A DNA stretch of 64,000 bases, taken from assembly GCF_031760065.1 (NCBI RefSeq), contig NZ_CP134500.1, positions 5,890,001-5,954,000 of the forward strand, read 5' to 3'. The translations under genes were made by a program, and so were the position numbers. Under the pieces are notes generated by a model. That model saw nothing but the letters and a program-made list of their open reading frames with translations, made no database searches and was not told the origin of the DNA. This stretch comes from Streptomyces durocortorensis (GTDB taxonomy: Bacteria > Actinomycetota > Actinomycetes > Streptomycetales > Streptomycetaceae). Shown one piece after another: positions 8,635 to 16,521 of this stretch (positions are counted from its first letter, which is position 1; every line of letters begins with the position of its first letter).

Positions 8635-9600
8635 TCAGTGCGGAATCCGGATCGGCGGCCGCTGCCGGACCTCGTCACGGAAAGCCTCGATCGCACTGCT
8701 GACCTGACGCATCAGGTACGTGTGCTCGATCCGGTCCAGATACAGACACCGCTCGGCCAGCCCGTCGAGTTCGAAGGCGAAGTACAGGGCCATCAGCGGA
8801 TTGACGAAGAGCTCGCTCCCCTTGGTGCGCGAGGTGAACTGCGCATCCCCGAACTCCCCCCGTACGGCTGCCGCTATGGAACCGTTGACGATGCTGGGAC
8901 GCGCGGACGTGTGGTGCTGGGCGTGGACGACCGCGTCGAGGAAGAGCGCGCCCTCCCGCGTCGTACGGGGAACGGAGAACGCCCCCAGATAGGCGCCCGC
9001 GCGCTCAAGAGCGGCGATGTTCTCCAGGACCAGGCCGTGGCTCACACCGTGGTAGGCGTCGACCCCGAAACCGATGGAGACGACGAGACGTTCGGGCCCC
9101 TCGATCCCGGCGAGCGCCGCCACGGAGGCGAGATCCTCCTCCGGGGTGCCGAGCCCCGCCTCGTCCCCGCGCATCAGGATGTCCGTGCCACCGTCCACGA
9201 GGACCACCGCGTCGATGTCGTACCGCTCGATCAGTGCCCGGTACGCGGCGCGCAGCGGCTGGACCCCGACCTGGGCCAGCGCGTGCACCGTGCTCGGGTA
9301 GTCGTGCAGCGCGAGCCACTGGGCGAGGGTGCGCTCGGGGAAATAGGGCTGGTGGGGAGCGGTGCCGGGGGTGATCTCGGCCAGGTCGGGTGCCACCCAG
9401 GCGTCCGGCGGGAGGCCTTCGATCGCGCTGAAGGTGAGGTTGGCGAGCTGGACCTCCTTGCCCAGGTGGAGCAGGGAGAGCGCCAACGGCAGCCCGGCGT
9501 AGATGTCGAAGCCCCCGCCGGCCCCCGCCACGAGGATGCTCCGGGCGGACTCCAGCCGACTGAACAGGGGGTGGGCGTGCAACATAGTCATGACGATCAT
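8635..9600 (-). CDS. DUF1152 domain-containing protein
   Basis: A conserved cytoplasmic protein of about 321 residues, function unknown. The N-terminal GAGGGFDIYAGLPLAL motif looks like a nucleotide-binding Gly-rich loop of a Rossmann-like fold, and VLVDGGTDILMRGDE is a second conserved acidic block typical of DUF1152. The start is uncertain: ATG 9600, 9591 and 9585 are all in frame, and none has a strong ribosome binding site. The gene diverges from the YdbC-like gene with only about 90 bases between. Confidence 0.75.
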   Translation of the reverse strand: MIVMTMLHAHPLFSRLESARSILVAGAGGGFDIYAGLPLALSLLHLGKEVQLANLTFSAIEGLPPDAWVAPDLAEITPGTAPHQPYFPERTLAQWLALHDYPSTVHALAQVGVQPLRAAYRALIERYDIDAVVLVDGGTDILMRGDEAGLGTPEEDLASVAALAGIEGPERLVVSIGFGVDAYHGVSHGLVLENIAALERAGAYLGAFSVPRTTREGALFLDAVVHAQHHTSARPSIVNGSIAAAVRGEFGDAQFTSRTKGSELFVNPLMALYFAFELDGLAERCLYLDRIEHTYLMRQVSSAIEAFRDEVRQRPPIRIPH

Positions 9601-9677
9601 TGTGTTCGGGGCGCCTTGCGGAACGACCGGTTCGGGTGCACTCCCCGGGAGCGTGACCCGCGCCACGCTCCGCCCCG

Positions 9678-9683
9678 TACGAT
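9678..9683 (+). promoter_or_regulatory. -10 box of a probably leaderless transcript
   Basis: TACGAT ends six bases before GTG 9690. At this distance the mRNA would begin at or very near the start codon, which also explains the missing ribosome binding site. Confidence 0.5.
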
Positions 9684-9689
9684 GGCGCG

Positions 9690-10295
9690 GTGCTGGTGAA
9701 GTGGATTCGCTGCTCCGTGGTGGACCGTCATGGTTTCGAGCGGGGGCAGCGGAAGTGGGCGGGGCTGCTCGGCGAGCCGGGGTTCAGGGGGCAGAGCGGC
9801 GGCTGGAGCCGAACACGCCCCGATGTCGCCCATGTCTTCGCGTTCTGGGAGAACCGGGTCTTCTACGACTCCTTCATGGCCCGCGGGCACGACCGGCTGG
9901 CCGCCGGGCAGTCGGGCATGTTCCGGGACATGCAGGTCACGCTGTTCGAGCGCCGCTTCGATGTGAAGACGGGATTCGAGCCCCACTTCGACGAGGCGGA
10001 CGTCGCCCGGGTCGCGCACAGCCGGGTGCACGAGGACCGTGCCGAACACTTCGCGCTGATGCAGAAACAGGTATGGAATCCGGCGATGGCCGGATCGCCC
10101 GGGATGCTGCGCGGCGTCTTCGGCGAGGCCCCCGGCAACGAGTTCCTGGTGCTGTCCCTGTGGAAGTCGAGCGCCGAGCGCGGGAAGTACCGCGCCGACG
10201 GTGCGGAGCGTCTGGCGGCCCGCGCGCAGACCGACACGGACGTGGCCGCCCTGACGGGAGACGTGGTGGAGCTTGAACCGTCCTGGACGGTCTGA
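9690..10295 (+). CDS. YdbC-like (DUF4937) protein
   Basis: A 201-residue cytoplasmic protein resembling the Bacillus YdbC/DUF4937 family, which has two tandem alpha-beta barrel-like halves. Here each half ends in a Trp/Phe-rich strand (VAHVFAFWENRVFYDSFM, then EFLVLSLWKSSAERGKYRA). The fold suggests a dimeric alpha-beta barrel as in some monooxygenases or heme-binding proteins, but no catalytic residue can be named. GTG 9690 is preceded by TACGAT at the leaderless distance. Short 9-bp tandem repeats follow the stop. Confidence 0.7.
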   Translation: MLVKWIRCSVVDRHGFERGQRKWAGLLGEPGFRGQSGGWSRTRPDVAHVFAFWENRVFYDSFMARGHDRLAAGQSGMFRDMQVTLFERRFDVKTGFEPHFDEADVARVAHSRVHEDRAEHFALMQKQVWNPAMAGSPGMLRGVFGEAPGNEFLVLSLWKSSAERGKYRADGAERLAARAQTDTDVAALTGDVVELEPSWTV

Positions 10296-10341
10296 CCGCT
10301 GGGCCCGAATCGCTGAACCTGGTCTTCGAGCCCGACCTGAC

Positions 10342-10387
10342 CGCCTGATCCGCCTGATCCGCCCGATCCGCTTGACCCGACCTGACC
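10342..10387. repeat. Five degenerate 9-bp tandem repeats
   Basis: Units based on CGCCTGATC run from 10342 to 10387: two identical copies, then CGCCCGATC, CGCTTGACC and a 10-base variant. They sit between the YdbC-like gene and the promoter of the phosphatase gene. No role is evident. Confidence 0.65.
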
Positions 10388-10444
10388 CGACCCGCCTGTC
10401 CTGGCCACCGGACTTGATCACCGCACCTGATCTAGGGTCGGTGC

Positions 10445-11104
10445 ATGGCACGACCGCAGCGCATTGTCCTCGTCCGGCACGGCGAGTCCGAGGGCAACGC
10501 CGACGACACGGTGTACGAGCGGGAGCCCGACCACGCGCTCCGGCTCACCGCCACGGGCCTGCGGCAGGCCCGGGAGGCCGGGGAGCGGCTGCGTGAGCAG
10601 TTCGGCGACGAACGGGTCAGCGCCTACATCTCGCCCTACCGGCGCACCCACGAGACGTTCCGGTCCTTCGGCCTCGACCCCGCACGGGTCCGCGTCCGTG
10701 AGGAGCCCCGGCTGCGCGAACAGGACTGGGGCAACTGGCAGGACCGCGACGACGTGCGGCTCCAGAAGGCCTACCGGGACGCCTACGGGCACTTCTTCTA
10801 CCGCTTCGCCCAGGGCGAGTCCGGTGCCGACGTCTACGACCGGGTCGGAGCCTTCCTGGAGAGCCTGCATCGGAGCTTCGAGGAGTCGGACCACCCGGAG
10901 AACGTCCTCCTGGTCACCCACGGGCTGACGATGCGGCTGTTCTGTATGCGCTGGTTCCACTGGTCGGTCGCGGAGTTCGAATCGCTGTCCAACCCGGGCA
11001 ACGGCGAGACGAGGACCCTGCTCCTCGGCGCGAACGGGCGCTACACCCTCGACCGGCCGTTCCAGCGCTGGCGCACCCCTGAGCCGTACGGCATCACCGG
11101 TTAG
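10445..11104 (+). CDS. Histidine phosphatase (phosphoglycerate mutase-like) family protein
   Basis: A 219-residue branch-1 histidine phosphatase, cytoplasmic. The phosphate pocket LVRHGESEGN (His at about 12) contains the phospho-accepting His; the second active-site His is in LLVTHGLTMR and the acid in REQDWG. Substrate is unknown; relatives act on small phosphorylated metabolites. ATG 10445 has a TAGGGT box ending six bases upstream, so a leaderless mRNA is likely. The ADP-ribosylglycohydrolase follows 12 bases after the stop. Confidence 0.88.
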   Translation: MARPQRIVLVRHGESEGNADDTVYEREPDHALRLTATGLRQAREAGERLREQFGDERVSAYISPYRRTHETFRSFGLDPARVRVREEPRLREQDWGNWQDRDDVRLQKAYRDAYGHFFYRFAQGESGADVYDRVGAFLESLHRSFEESDHPENVLLVTHGLTMRLFCMRWFHWSVAEFESLSNPGNGETRTLLLGANGRYTLDRPFQRWRTPEPYGITG

Positions 11105-11116
11105 AGTGGCAGGGCG

Positions 11117-12025
11117 ATGACCGCTGATTATGCTTCCGAGCGGCGCTTCGAACGCGCCCTGGCCAGCCTGCGTGGGCTGTCCGTGGGAGACGCCCTGGGC
11201 TCCCAGTTCTTCGTCCCGGCCAACTATCCCCTGCTGAAACAGCGGGTGCTGCCGCCCGGGCCCTGGCAGTGGACCGACGACACCGAGATGGCCTGCTCGG
11301 TCCTGGCCGTGCTCGCCTCGCACGGCCGTATCGACCAGGACGCCCTCGCCCGCTCCTTCGCCGAGCACCACGACTTCGACCGGGGCTACGGCCCCGCCGT
11401 CAACCGGCTGCTCAGGCTCGTCCGGGAGGGCGGGGACTGGCGGGAGCTGTCCTCGGCGCTGTTCAAGGGCCAGGGCTCCTGGGGCAACGGCTCGGCCATG
11501 CGCATCGCCCCGCTCGGCGCCTGGTACGCGGACGACCCGGAGCAGGCCACGCACCAGGCCGAGATCTCCTCGTACACCACGCACCAGCACCGCGAGGCCG
11601 TCGTCGGCGCGATGGCCGTCGCGGCCGCCGCCTCGCTCGCCGCCGCCCCGGGCGGACCGCCCACCCCCGAGGACCTGCTGGACGGTGTCATCGCGCTCGT
11701 CCCCCGCAGCGCTGTCGGCGCGGGGCTGCGCCGGGCCCGCGACATGCTGGACTACCGGGACGCGGGGACGGTCGCCGCGGTCCTCGGCAACGGCCGCCGC
11801 ACCAGCGCCCACGACACCGTTCCGTTCGCGATCTGGTCGGCCGCCAGGAGCCTGGGGAACTACCAGGAGGCGTTCTGGGTGACGGCCCAGGCGGGCGGGG
11901 ACGTGGACACGACCTGCGCCATCGTCGGTGGTGTCGTCGCCTCGGGTACGACCGGAGCTCCGCCTGCCGACTGGCTCGCGGAGACGGAGGAACCGCCGGG
12001 CTGGCTGCCCCCGTCCCTGCGCTGA
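11117..12025 (+). CDS. ADP-ribosylglycohydrolase family protein
   Basis: A 302-residue, all-helical, magnesium-dependent hydrolase of the DraG/ARH superfamily, which removes ADP-ribose from proteins or small molecules. Metal-binding motifs are visible: GDALGSQF, WTDDTEMA and, near the C-terminus, GGDVDTTCAIVGG. A TAGAGT box at 11102-11107 overlaps the stop of the phosphatase gene, so it may have its own start as well as read-through. Target is unknown. Confidence 0.88.
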   Translation: MTADYASERRFERALASLRGLSVGDALGSQFFVPANYPLLKQRVLPPGPWQWTDDTEMACSVLAVLASHGRIDQDALARSFAEHHDFDRGYGPAVNRLLRLVREGGDWRELSSALFKGQGSWGNGSAMRIAPLGAWYADDPEQATHQAEISSYTTHQHREAVVGAMAVAAAASLAAAPGGPPTPEDLLDGVIALVPRSAVGAGLRRARDMLDYRDAGTVAAVLGNGRRTSAHDTVPFAIWSAARSLGNYQEAFWVTAQAGGDVDTTCAIVGGVVASGTTGAPPADWLAETEEPPGWLPPSLR

Positions 12026-12239
12026 TCGCCAGCCGATCGCGCACTGATCGCGCGCTGGCCGCCCGTGAACTGTCACGGTCCTGCCACAGCATCACTCTGC
12101 GTGTCGGCGAACGTGGGTTCGGGACTACTCTTTCGGCCACGCCGCCCCTGGTTGATCTTGACGGGCGCGCGCCGAATGAGACGCCGGGACGGGCGCAGGG
12201 CCTGAGGGCCGTGCCCGAGACCGGTGGGGGAGGGGTTCC

Positions 12240-13973
12240 ATGTCCGATCAGCCGTCCGATCAGCCGTCCGAGGCATCCAATCCGCCGGAGAAGTCCCGGG
12301 TGGCCGCTGATCAGCCGGTCGCCGCATCTGGCACGGAGGAGCCCGAGGCGCAGAGCCGACCGTCGGCACAACCGGGCAGGCCTGCCGTTCCGCCCGCCAA
12401 TCCCTGGGCGCACGGCGCGGGGGCGCCCGGTGCCGGGACCGCCGGGGTGACGGCCCGGCTCCGGCCCGCCGCACCGCCGCCGATCCTCCCCGCGGTTCTC
12501 TGGGCGGTCCTGGCCACCGCGGTCCTCAGCGCGCTCCTCCTGGGCGACGGCCTCGGGCTGAACCTCCTGATCGTGGCGGTGCCCGCCGCGCTGGCCGCCT
12601 ACTTCGCCGCGCGCGCGGCAGGCCGTCGACTGCGGCCCTGGACCGCGACCTGGGCCGTCGGGGGCCTTGCGCTGCTCGCGGTGCCGGCGCTCCGGGACGC
12701 CGGCTGGCCGACCTTCCTCGCCGTGGTGTCGGCCTTCGCTCTCGGCTCGCTCGCGCTGCACGGCGGCCGGAGCTGGCCGGGCGTACTGATCGGCTCCCTG
12801 GGCCTGGCCGACTCGGTCGTCCCCGGTGCCCGCTGGGGCTGGCGGGGCGTACGGGAACGGGTCGGCGGTTCCCCGGTGCGCTGGGGCACCGTCCTGCGTA
12901 CCGCGGCGGTGGCACTTGTGCTGCTGATCGTGTTCGGAACCCTCTTCGCGAGCGCGGACGCCGCCTTCGCCGATCTGCTGGGCAGCCTCGTACCCGACGT
13001 CTCGCTCGGCGACGGGCCGTGGCGTGGCTTCCTGCTCGTCCTCGGACTGGCCGGCGCGCTGGCGGCCGCCCACACCGCCGCGGCCCCGGTGCGCTGGGAC
13101 GGGATCACCGTACGGCCCGGAAAGCCCCGGGGGCGGGCGGAGTGGGCCCTTCCGCTGATCGTGCTCAACCTGCTCTTCGCCGCGTTCATCACCCTTCAGC
13201 TCGTCGTTCTCTTCGGCGGATACGACGAGGTCCGGGAGGTGACCGGGCTCAGCCACGCGGAGTACGCCCGCCAGGGCTTCTGGCAGCTGCTCTGGGCCAC
13301 CCTGCTCACGCTCCTCGTGATCGCCCTGGCGCTGCGCTGGGCACCCCGCGGCGGCCGCGGGGACCGCACCCTGGTGCGCGCCGTCCTCGGCAGCCTCTGC
13401 GTGCTCACCCTCGTCGTGGTCGCCTCCGCGCTGCGCCGCATGGACCTGTACGTGGCGGAGTACGGCCTGACCCGGCTCCGGATCTCCGTGGCCGCGATGG
13501 AACTCTGGCTCGGCGTGGTGCTGCTCCTGATCCTGGCGGCCGGGGTCTTCGGCGCACGATTCCTGCCGCGGGCCATCGCGGTCAGCGCGGCGGCCGGGGT
13601 CCTGGCCTTCGGTCTGATCTCGCCGGACGGAGTGATCGCCGAGCAGAACGTCCAGCGCTTCGGCGACCGCGGCACGATCGACATCGACTACGTCAAGGAC
13701 CTGTCCGCCGACGCCGTACCGGCCCTGGACCGGCTGCCCGAACCGCAGCGCTCCTGCGCGCTGCGGATCATCCAGAGCGACATCCGCTCCGCCGACTCCC
13801 CCTGGTACGCCACCAGCTGGGGAGAGAGGCAGGCCGAGGAGATCCTGAAGAAGCGCCCGGCGACCTCGGAGGGCCGCGACTGCTACGTCCTCGGCGGTGA
13901 CGGCGTCCGCGACGGCTACGACCCGGACGACGACGGCTACGACCCGGACGACGACGGCTACGACCCGTACTGA
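12240..13973 (+). CDS. DUF4173 multi-spanning membrane protein
   Basis: A 577-residue integral membrane protein of unknown role (DUF4173/DUF4153 group). About 75 hydrophilic, Pro-rich residues come first, then roughly ten hydrophobic segments between about 80 and 460, and a soluble tail with SDIRSADSPWYATSWGE. The last residues are three copies of an acidic DGYDPDD-type repeat (13912-13970, 21-bp units). The N-terminus also has a 12-bp tandem repeat at codons 2-9. The start follows GGGGGAGGGG. No partner is apparent. Confidence 0.8.
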   Translation: MSDQPSDQPSEASNPPEKSRVAADQPVAASGTEEPEAQSRPSAQPGRPAVPPANPWAHGAGAPGAGTAGVTARLRPAAPPPILPAVLWAVLATAVLSALLLGDGLGLNLLIVAVPAALAAYFAARAAGRRLRPWTATWAVGGLALLAVPALRDAGWPTFLAVVSAFALGSLALHGGRSWPGVLIGSLGLADSVVPGARWGWRGVRERVGGSPVRWGTVLRTAAVALVLLIVFGTLFASADAAFADLLGSLVPDVSLGDGPWRGFLLVLGLAGALAAAHTAAAPVRWDGITVRPGKPRGRAEWALPLIVLNLLFAAFITLQLVVLFGGYDEVREVTGLSHAEYARQGFWQLLWATLLTLLVIALALRWAPRGGRGDRTLVRAVLGSLCVLTLVVVASALRRMDLYVAEYGLTRLRISVAAMELWLGVVLLLILAAGVFGARFLPRAIAVSAAAGVLAFGLISPDGVIAEQNVQRFGDRGTIDIDYVKDLSADAVPALDRLPEPQRSCALRIIQSDIRSADSPWYATSWGERQAEEILKKRPATSEGRDCYVLGGDGVRDGYDPDDDGYDPDDDGYDPY

Positions 13974-14069
13974 TCCCCCAGGTGAACGAGCCTTCGATGG
14001 CTGATTCGCAGTGTGCACGGTGCCCCGGGGTGTTGCTGCCGGGGCACTCGGCGTACGCTGGCTGGCGCC

Positions 14070-14780
14070 ATGCCGTACGAACCACCCACGCACACCGTCG
14101 AGCGCTCGCTTCGCGCTACCACCGGTGCCAGGACCGTCGCCGGTGTCGATGAGGTCGGACGCGGTGCGTGGGCCGGACCCGTCACCGTGTGCGCGGCGGT
14201 CACCGGCCTGCGTCGACCGCCCGAAGGCCTCACCGATTCCAAGCTGTTGACCCCCCGGCGGCGTGCCGAACTCGCGCCCGTGCTGGAGAGCTGGGCAACC
14301 GCCCACGCGCTCGGCGAGGCCTCGCCGCAGGAGATCGACGACCTCGGGATGACCGCCGCGCTCCGGCTCGCCGCCGTGCGGGCCCTGGAGGGACTGCCGG
14401 TACGGCCCGACGCGGTGATCCTCGACGGCAAGCACGACTACCTGGGTGCCCCCTGGAAGGTCCGCACCGTGATCAAGGGCGACCAGTCCTGCATCGCCGT
14501 CGCGGCCGCCTCGGTGATCGCCAAGGTGCACCGGGACCGGATGATGGCCGAACTGGGCGGCGGTTCCGAGGACTACACCGACTTCGCCTTCGGTGCCAAC
14601 GCGGGGTATCCCTCGCCGGTGCACCGGGCCGCGCTGGAGGAGCGGGGGCCCACGCCCCATCACCGCCTCTCCTGGTCGTATCTGGACGCGCTGCCCCGGT
14701 GGCAGCACTTGAAGAAGGTCCGTTTTTCCGCCGAGGCGGCCGCACTCGAAAGCGGGGGCCAGCTCGGCTTCGAATTCTGA
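14070..14780 (+). CDS. rnhB: Ribonuclease HII
   Basis: Endonuclease that cleaves RNA in RNA-DNA hybrids and at single misincorporated ribonucleotides. The 236-residue product has the catalytic Asp-Glu in GVDEVGRG (Asp27, Glu28), a second Asp in VILDGKHD and the third Asp region in HRDRM. The usual GRGPLAGP loop is GRGAWAGP here, a change shared with other Streptomyces as far as I recall. ATG 14070 is chosen because it aligns with the family N-terminus; TACGCT at 14054-14059 may be its -10 box. Confidence 0.93.
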   Translation: MPYEPPTHTVERSLRATTGARTVAGVDEVGRGAWAGPVTVCAAVTGLRRPPEGLTDSKLLTPRRRAELAPVLESWATAHALGEASPQEIDDLGMTAALRLAAVRALEGLPVRPDAVILDGKHDYLGAPWKVRTVIKGDQSCIAVAAASVIAKVHRDRMMAELGGGSEDYTDFAFGANAGYPSPVHRAALEERGPTPHHRLSWSYLDALPRWQHLKKVRFSAEAAALESGGQLGFEF

Positions 14781-14844
14781 TCGCGCGCACGCGCCCCTCT
14801 TCCCGACGCCGACGACATCGGCGTCCGACACACAGACCACCGTC

Positions 14845-15483
14845 ATGCCTCTGATCTCCGAGGAGCCTCAGATTCCCGAGAGCGCCCAGGGTCCCCGCGT
14901 CACTCCGGCCGCCGGCCGCACCGCGCCGACCCCCCGTCCCGTACCCGGTCCGCGTTCCGCGGCCACACCGCGTCCCGGCCGCCCCGGCCCCGGCCCCGCG
15001 CGCCCCGCGCCCCCGGCACAGCGCGCACACCCCGCCCCCGCGGCTCCGGCCGCTCCGGCGCCGAACCACCCGAAGCCGGCGGAGAATCGTTCCGCACCGC
15101 AGCTACAGCTGATCCCGGCCCCGGCCGCGGGCGCCCTCGACGCCGCCGAGGAAGCGGTCGACCTGCTGCTGGAGTCCGGCCGGGCACCGGGCGACATCCT
15201 GGTGCTCACCACCGGCGAACTCCACCCGTGGGCCGCCCACGAGCTGTCCTTCGGCGAAGCCGCCTACTGGGCCCAGCACGACGCGGGCGACGACGTCTTC
15301 TTCGCTGACGCCGCCGCCGTGGGCCGCGCTGCCTCCCGGCCCGTGGTCGTCGTCGCGGTCAACGGCGACGCCGACGAGTCGGTGGCCCGTGCCCTGCCCG
15401 TCGCGCGTGACCGGGCCGCCGCCCTGCTGATCGTCTGCGGCGACCCGCAGACGATCAACTCCGCGCTGGGCGCCGGGGTCTGA
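14845..15483 (+). CDS. Conserved hypothetical protein, Pro/Ala-rich N-terminus
   Basis: A 212-residue protein I cannot name. Residues 15-85 are low-complexity Pro/Ala/Arg. The folded part (about 90-212) alternates hydrophobic strands and helices (GDILVLTTGE, VVVVAVNGDADE, LLIVCGDPQTINSALG). This faintly resembles the C-terminal domain of UvrD-like helicases without the ATPase part; it is only a pattern impression. It begins 64 bases after rnhB, and a strong shared terminator follows. Confidence 0.6.
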   Translation: MPLISEEPQIPESAQGPRVTPAAGRTAPTPRPVPGPRSAATPRPGRPGPGPARPAPPAQRAHPAPAAPAAPAPNHPKPAENRSAPQLQLIPAPAAGALDAAEEAVDLLLESGRAPGDILVLTTGELHPWAAHELSFGEAAYWAQHDAGDDVFFADAAAVGRAASRPVVVVAVNGDADESVARALPVARDRAAALLIVCGDPQTINSALGAGV

Positions 15484-15489
15484 GCCGTA

Positions 15490-15539
15490 CCGCCCGGTTT
15501 CTCCGGCTTCCTCTGCGGGCAGCCGGAGAAACCGGGCGG
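15490..15539. terminator. Bidirectional terminator between two convergent genes
   Basis: A perfect 19-bp inverted repeat (15490-15508 and 15521-15539) with a 12-base loop lies between the stop at 15483 and the convergent stop at 15562. Confidence 0.9.
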
Positions 15540-15561
15540 AGTGCGGTCGGCCGGCTCCCGG

Positions 15562-16203
15562 TCAGCGAGCGGCGGTGCGCCGCAGCACCTCCACCGCTCC
15601 GCCACCCGTCCGCGACGGAGCCTGCCGGGTCTCGGCGACGGCGTCGGCCAGCAAGGACGGCTCGGACAGCGAACTGGGCCGCCGCCCGCCCCTGCCCTCC
15701 CCGAGCACCTGCCAGCCCCCACGCGTCAGCGTGATGTAGGCCCCGCACCGGAGCCCGTGCAGGGTGCAGGCGTCCCGGAGGCCCCACATCCACGCGCCGT
15801 CCTCCTCCGTCCACCGTTCGTCGCCCTCGCGGCAGTACAGAAGGACGGCCGTACGCACCGGGGTGCGGCGGCGCAGATCGTGCGGGACGACCCGTCGGAG
15901 TTGGGCCAGCAGGGCGTTGCGGAACTCCCAGCCGTCCGCGGCCACCGTCGCCCGGCGAGCGAACGAGGCGCTGGCGGTGAGCCGTTCCTCGTGGTCGAGG
16001 ACCGCGACCACCGCGGTGGCCGGGGTGGGCCGGTGCCGGGAGTGCAGGCCGCTGACGACCTCCCGGGGACTGCGGAGCAGAGGAATGCCCGCCGAGGCCC
16101 ACTCGGCCGGCTCCAGCATGCGGGCAAGGCGGTTGACGGAGTCCGCGGCAACCGAGGACGCCGCTGTCGAAGTGGCTGCGGACGGGGCGAATCCGAAGGT
16201 CAC
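15562..16203 (-). CDS. Conserved hypothetical protein
   Basis: A 213-residue cytoplasmic protein conserved, as far as I recall, in Streptomyces and without a known role. It is alpha/beta in pattern, with conserved-looking WEFRNALLAQL, VLLYCREGDERW and WMWGLRDACTLHGLRCG stretches. No signal peptide or membrane segment is seen. It diverges from the RecQ-like gene. Confidence 0.6.
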   Translation of the reverse strand: MTFGFAPSAATSTAASSVAADSVNRLARMLEPAEWASAGIPLLRSPREVVSGLHSRHRPTPATAVVAVLDHEERLTASASFARRATVAADGWEFRNALLAQLRRVVPHDLRRRTPVRTAVLLYCREGDERWTEEDGAWMWGLRDACTLHGLRCGAYITLTRGGWQVLGEGRGGRRPSSLSEPSLLADAVAETRQAPSRTGGGAVEVLRRTAAR

Positions 16204-16521
16204 GGTCCTCCCTTCGCTACGCGCCCATGGTGCGGGCAGGGTCGAGTGAGGGCGCGCCGCGACACAGCCCTTCCGGGCCCGATAAGGAACTGTGCGGGGG
16301 CGACTCCAATTCTTCCTGGCCTACCGGCAGGCGGCAACGAGCAATTGCTGTGACTGACGGGAATCGGCCGGAATGACACTGATATCCCTGCTATCCCTGC
16401 CCAGGCGCGCCCCCGATGACTCCACCTGTCACCCCTGAACCGCGAGGACCAGCGGAAACACCCATCGGTGCGCAGGGCCGCGGATTGTGCCGTTGTCAGT
16501 GCCGTGAGGTTGCATGGGGGT
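16204..16521. other. Divergent intergenic region (318 bp) upstream of the RecQ-like gene
   Basis: No gene or RNA is supported. The only pattern is a short TATCCCTGC direct repeat at about 16381-16399. Promoters for both neighbours must lie here, but I cannot place them. Confidence 0.4.

Noticed and set aside
14013..14069. Earlier start for RNase HII at 14013
   Set aside because: The extra 19 residues (Cys/Arg-rich) do not resemble the family N-terminus, and ATG 14070 lies just after a -10-like box.
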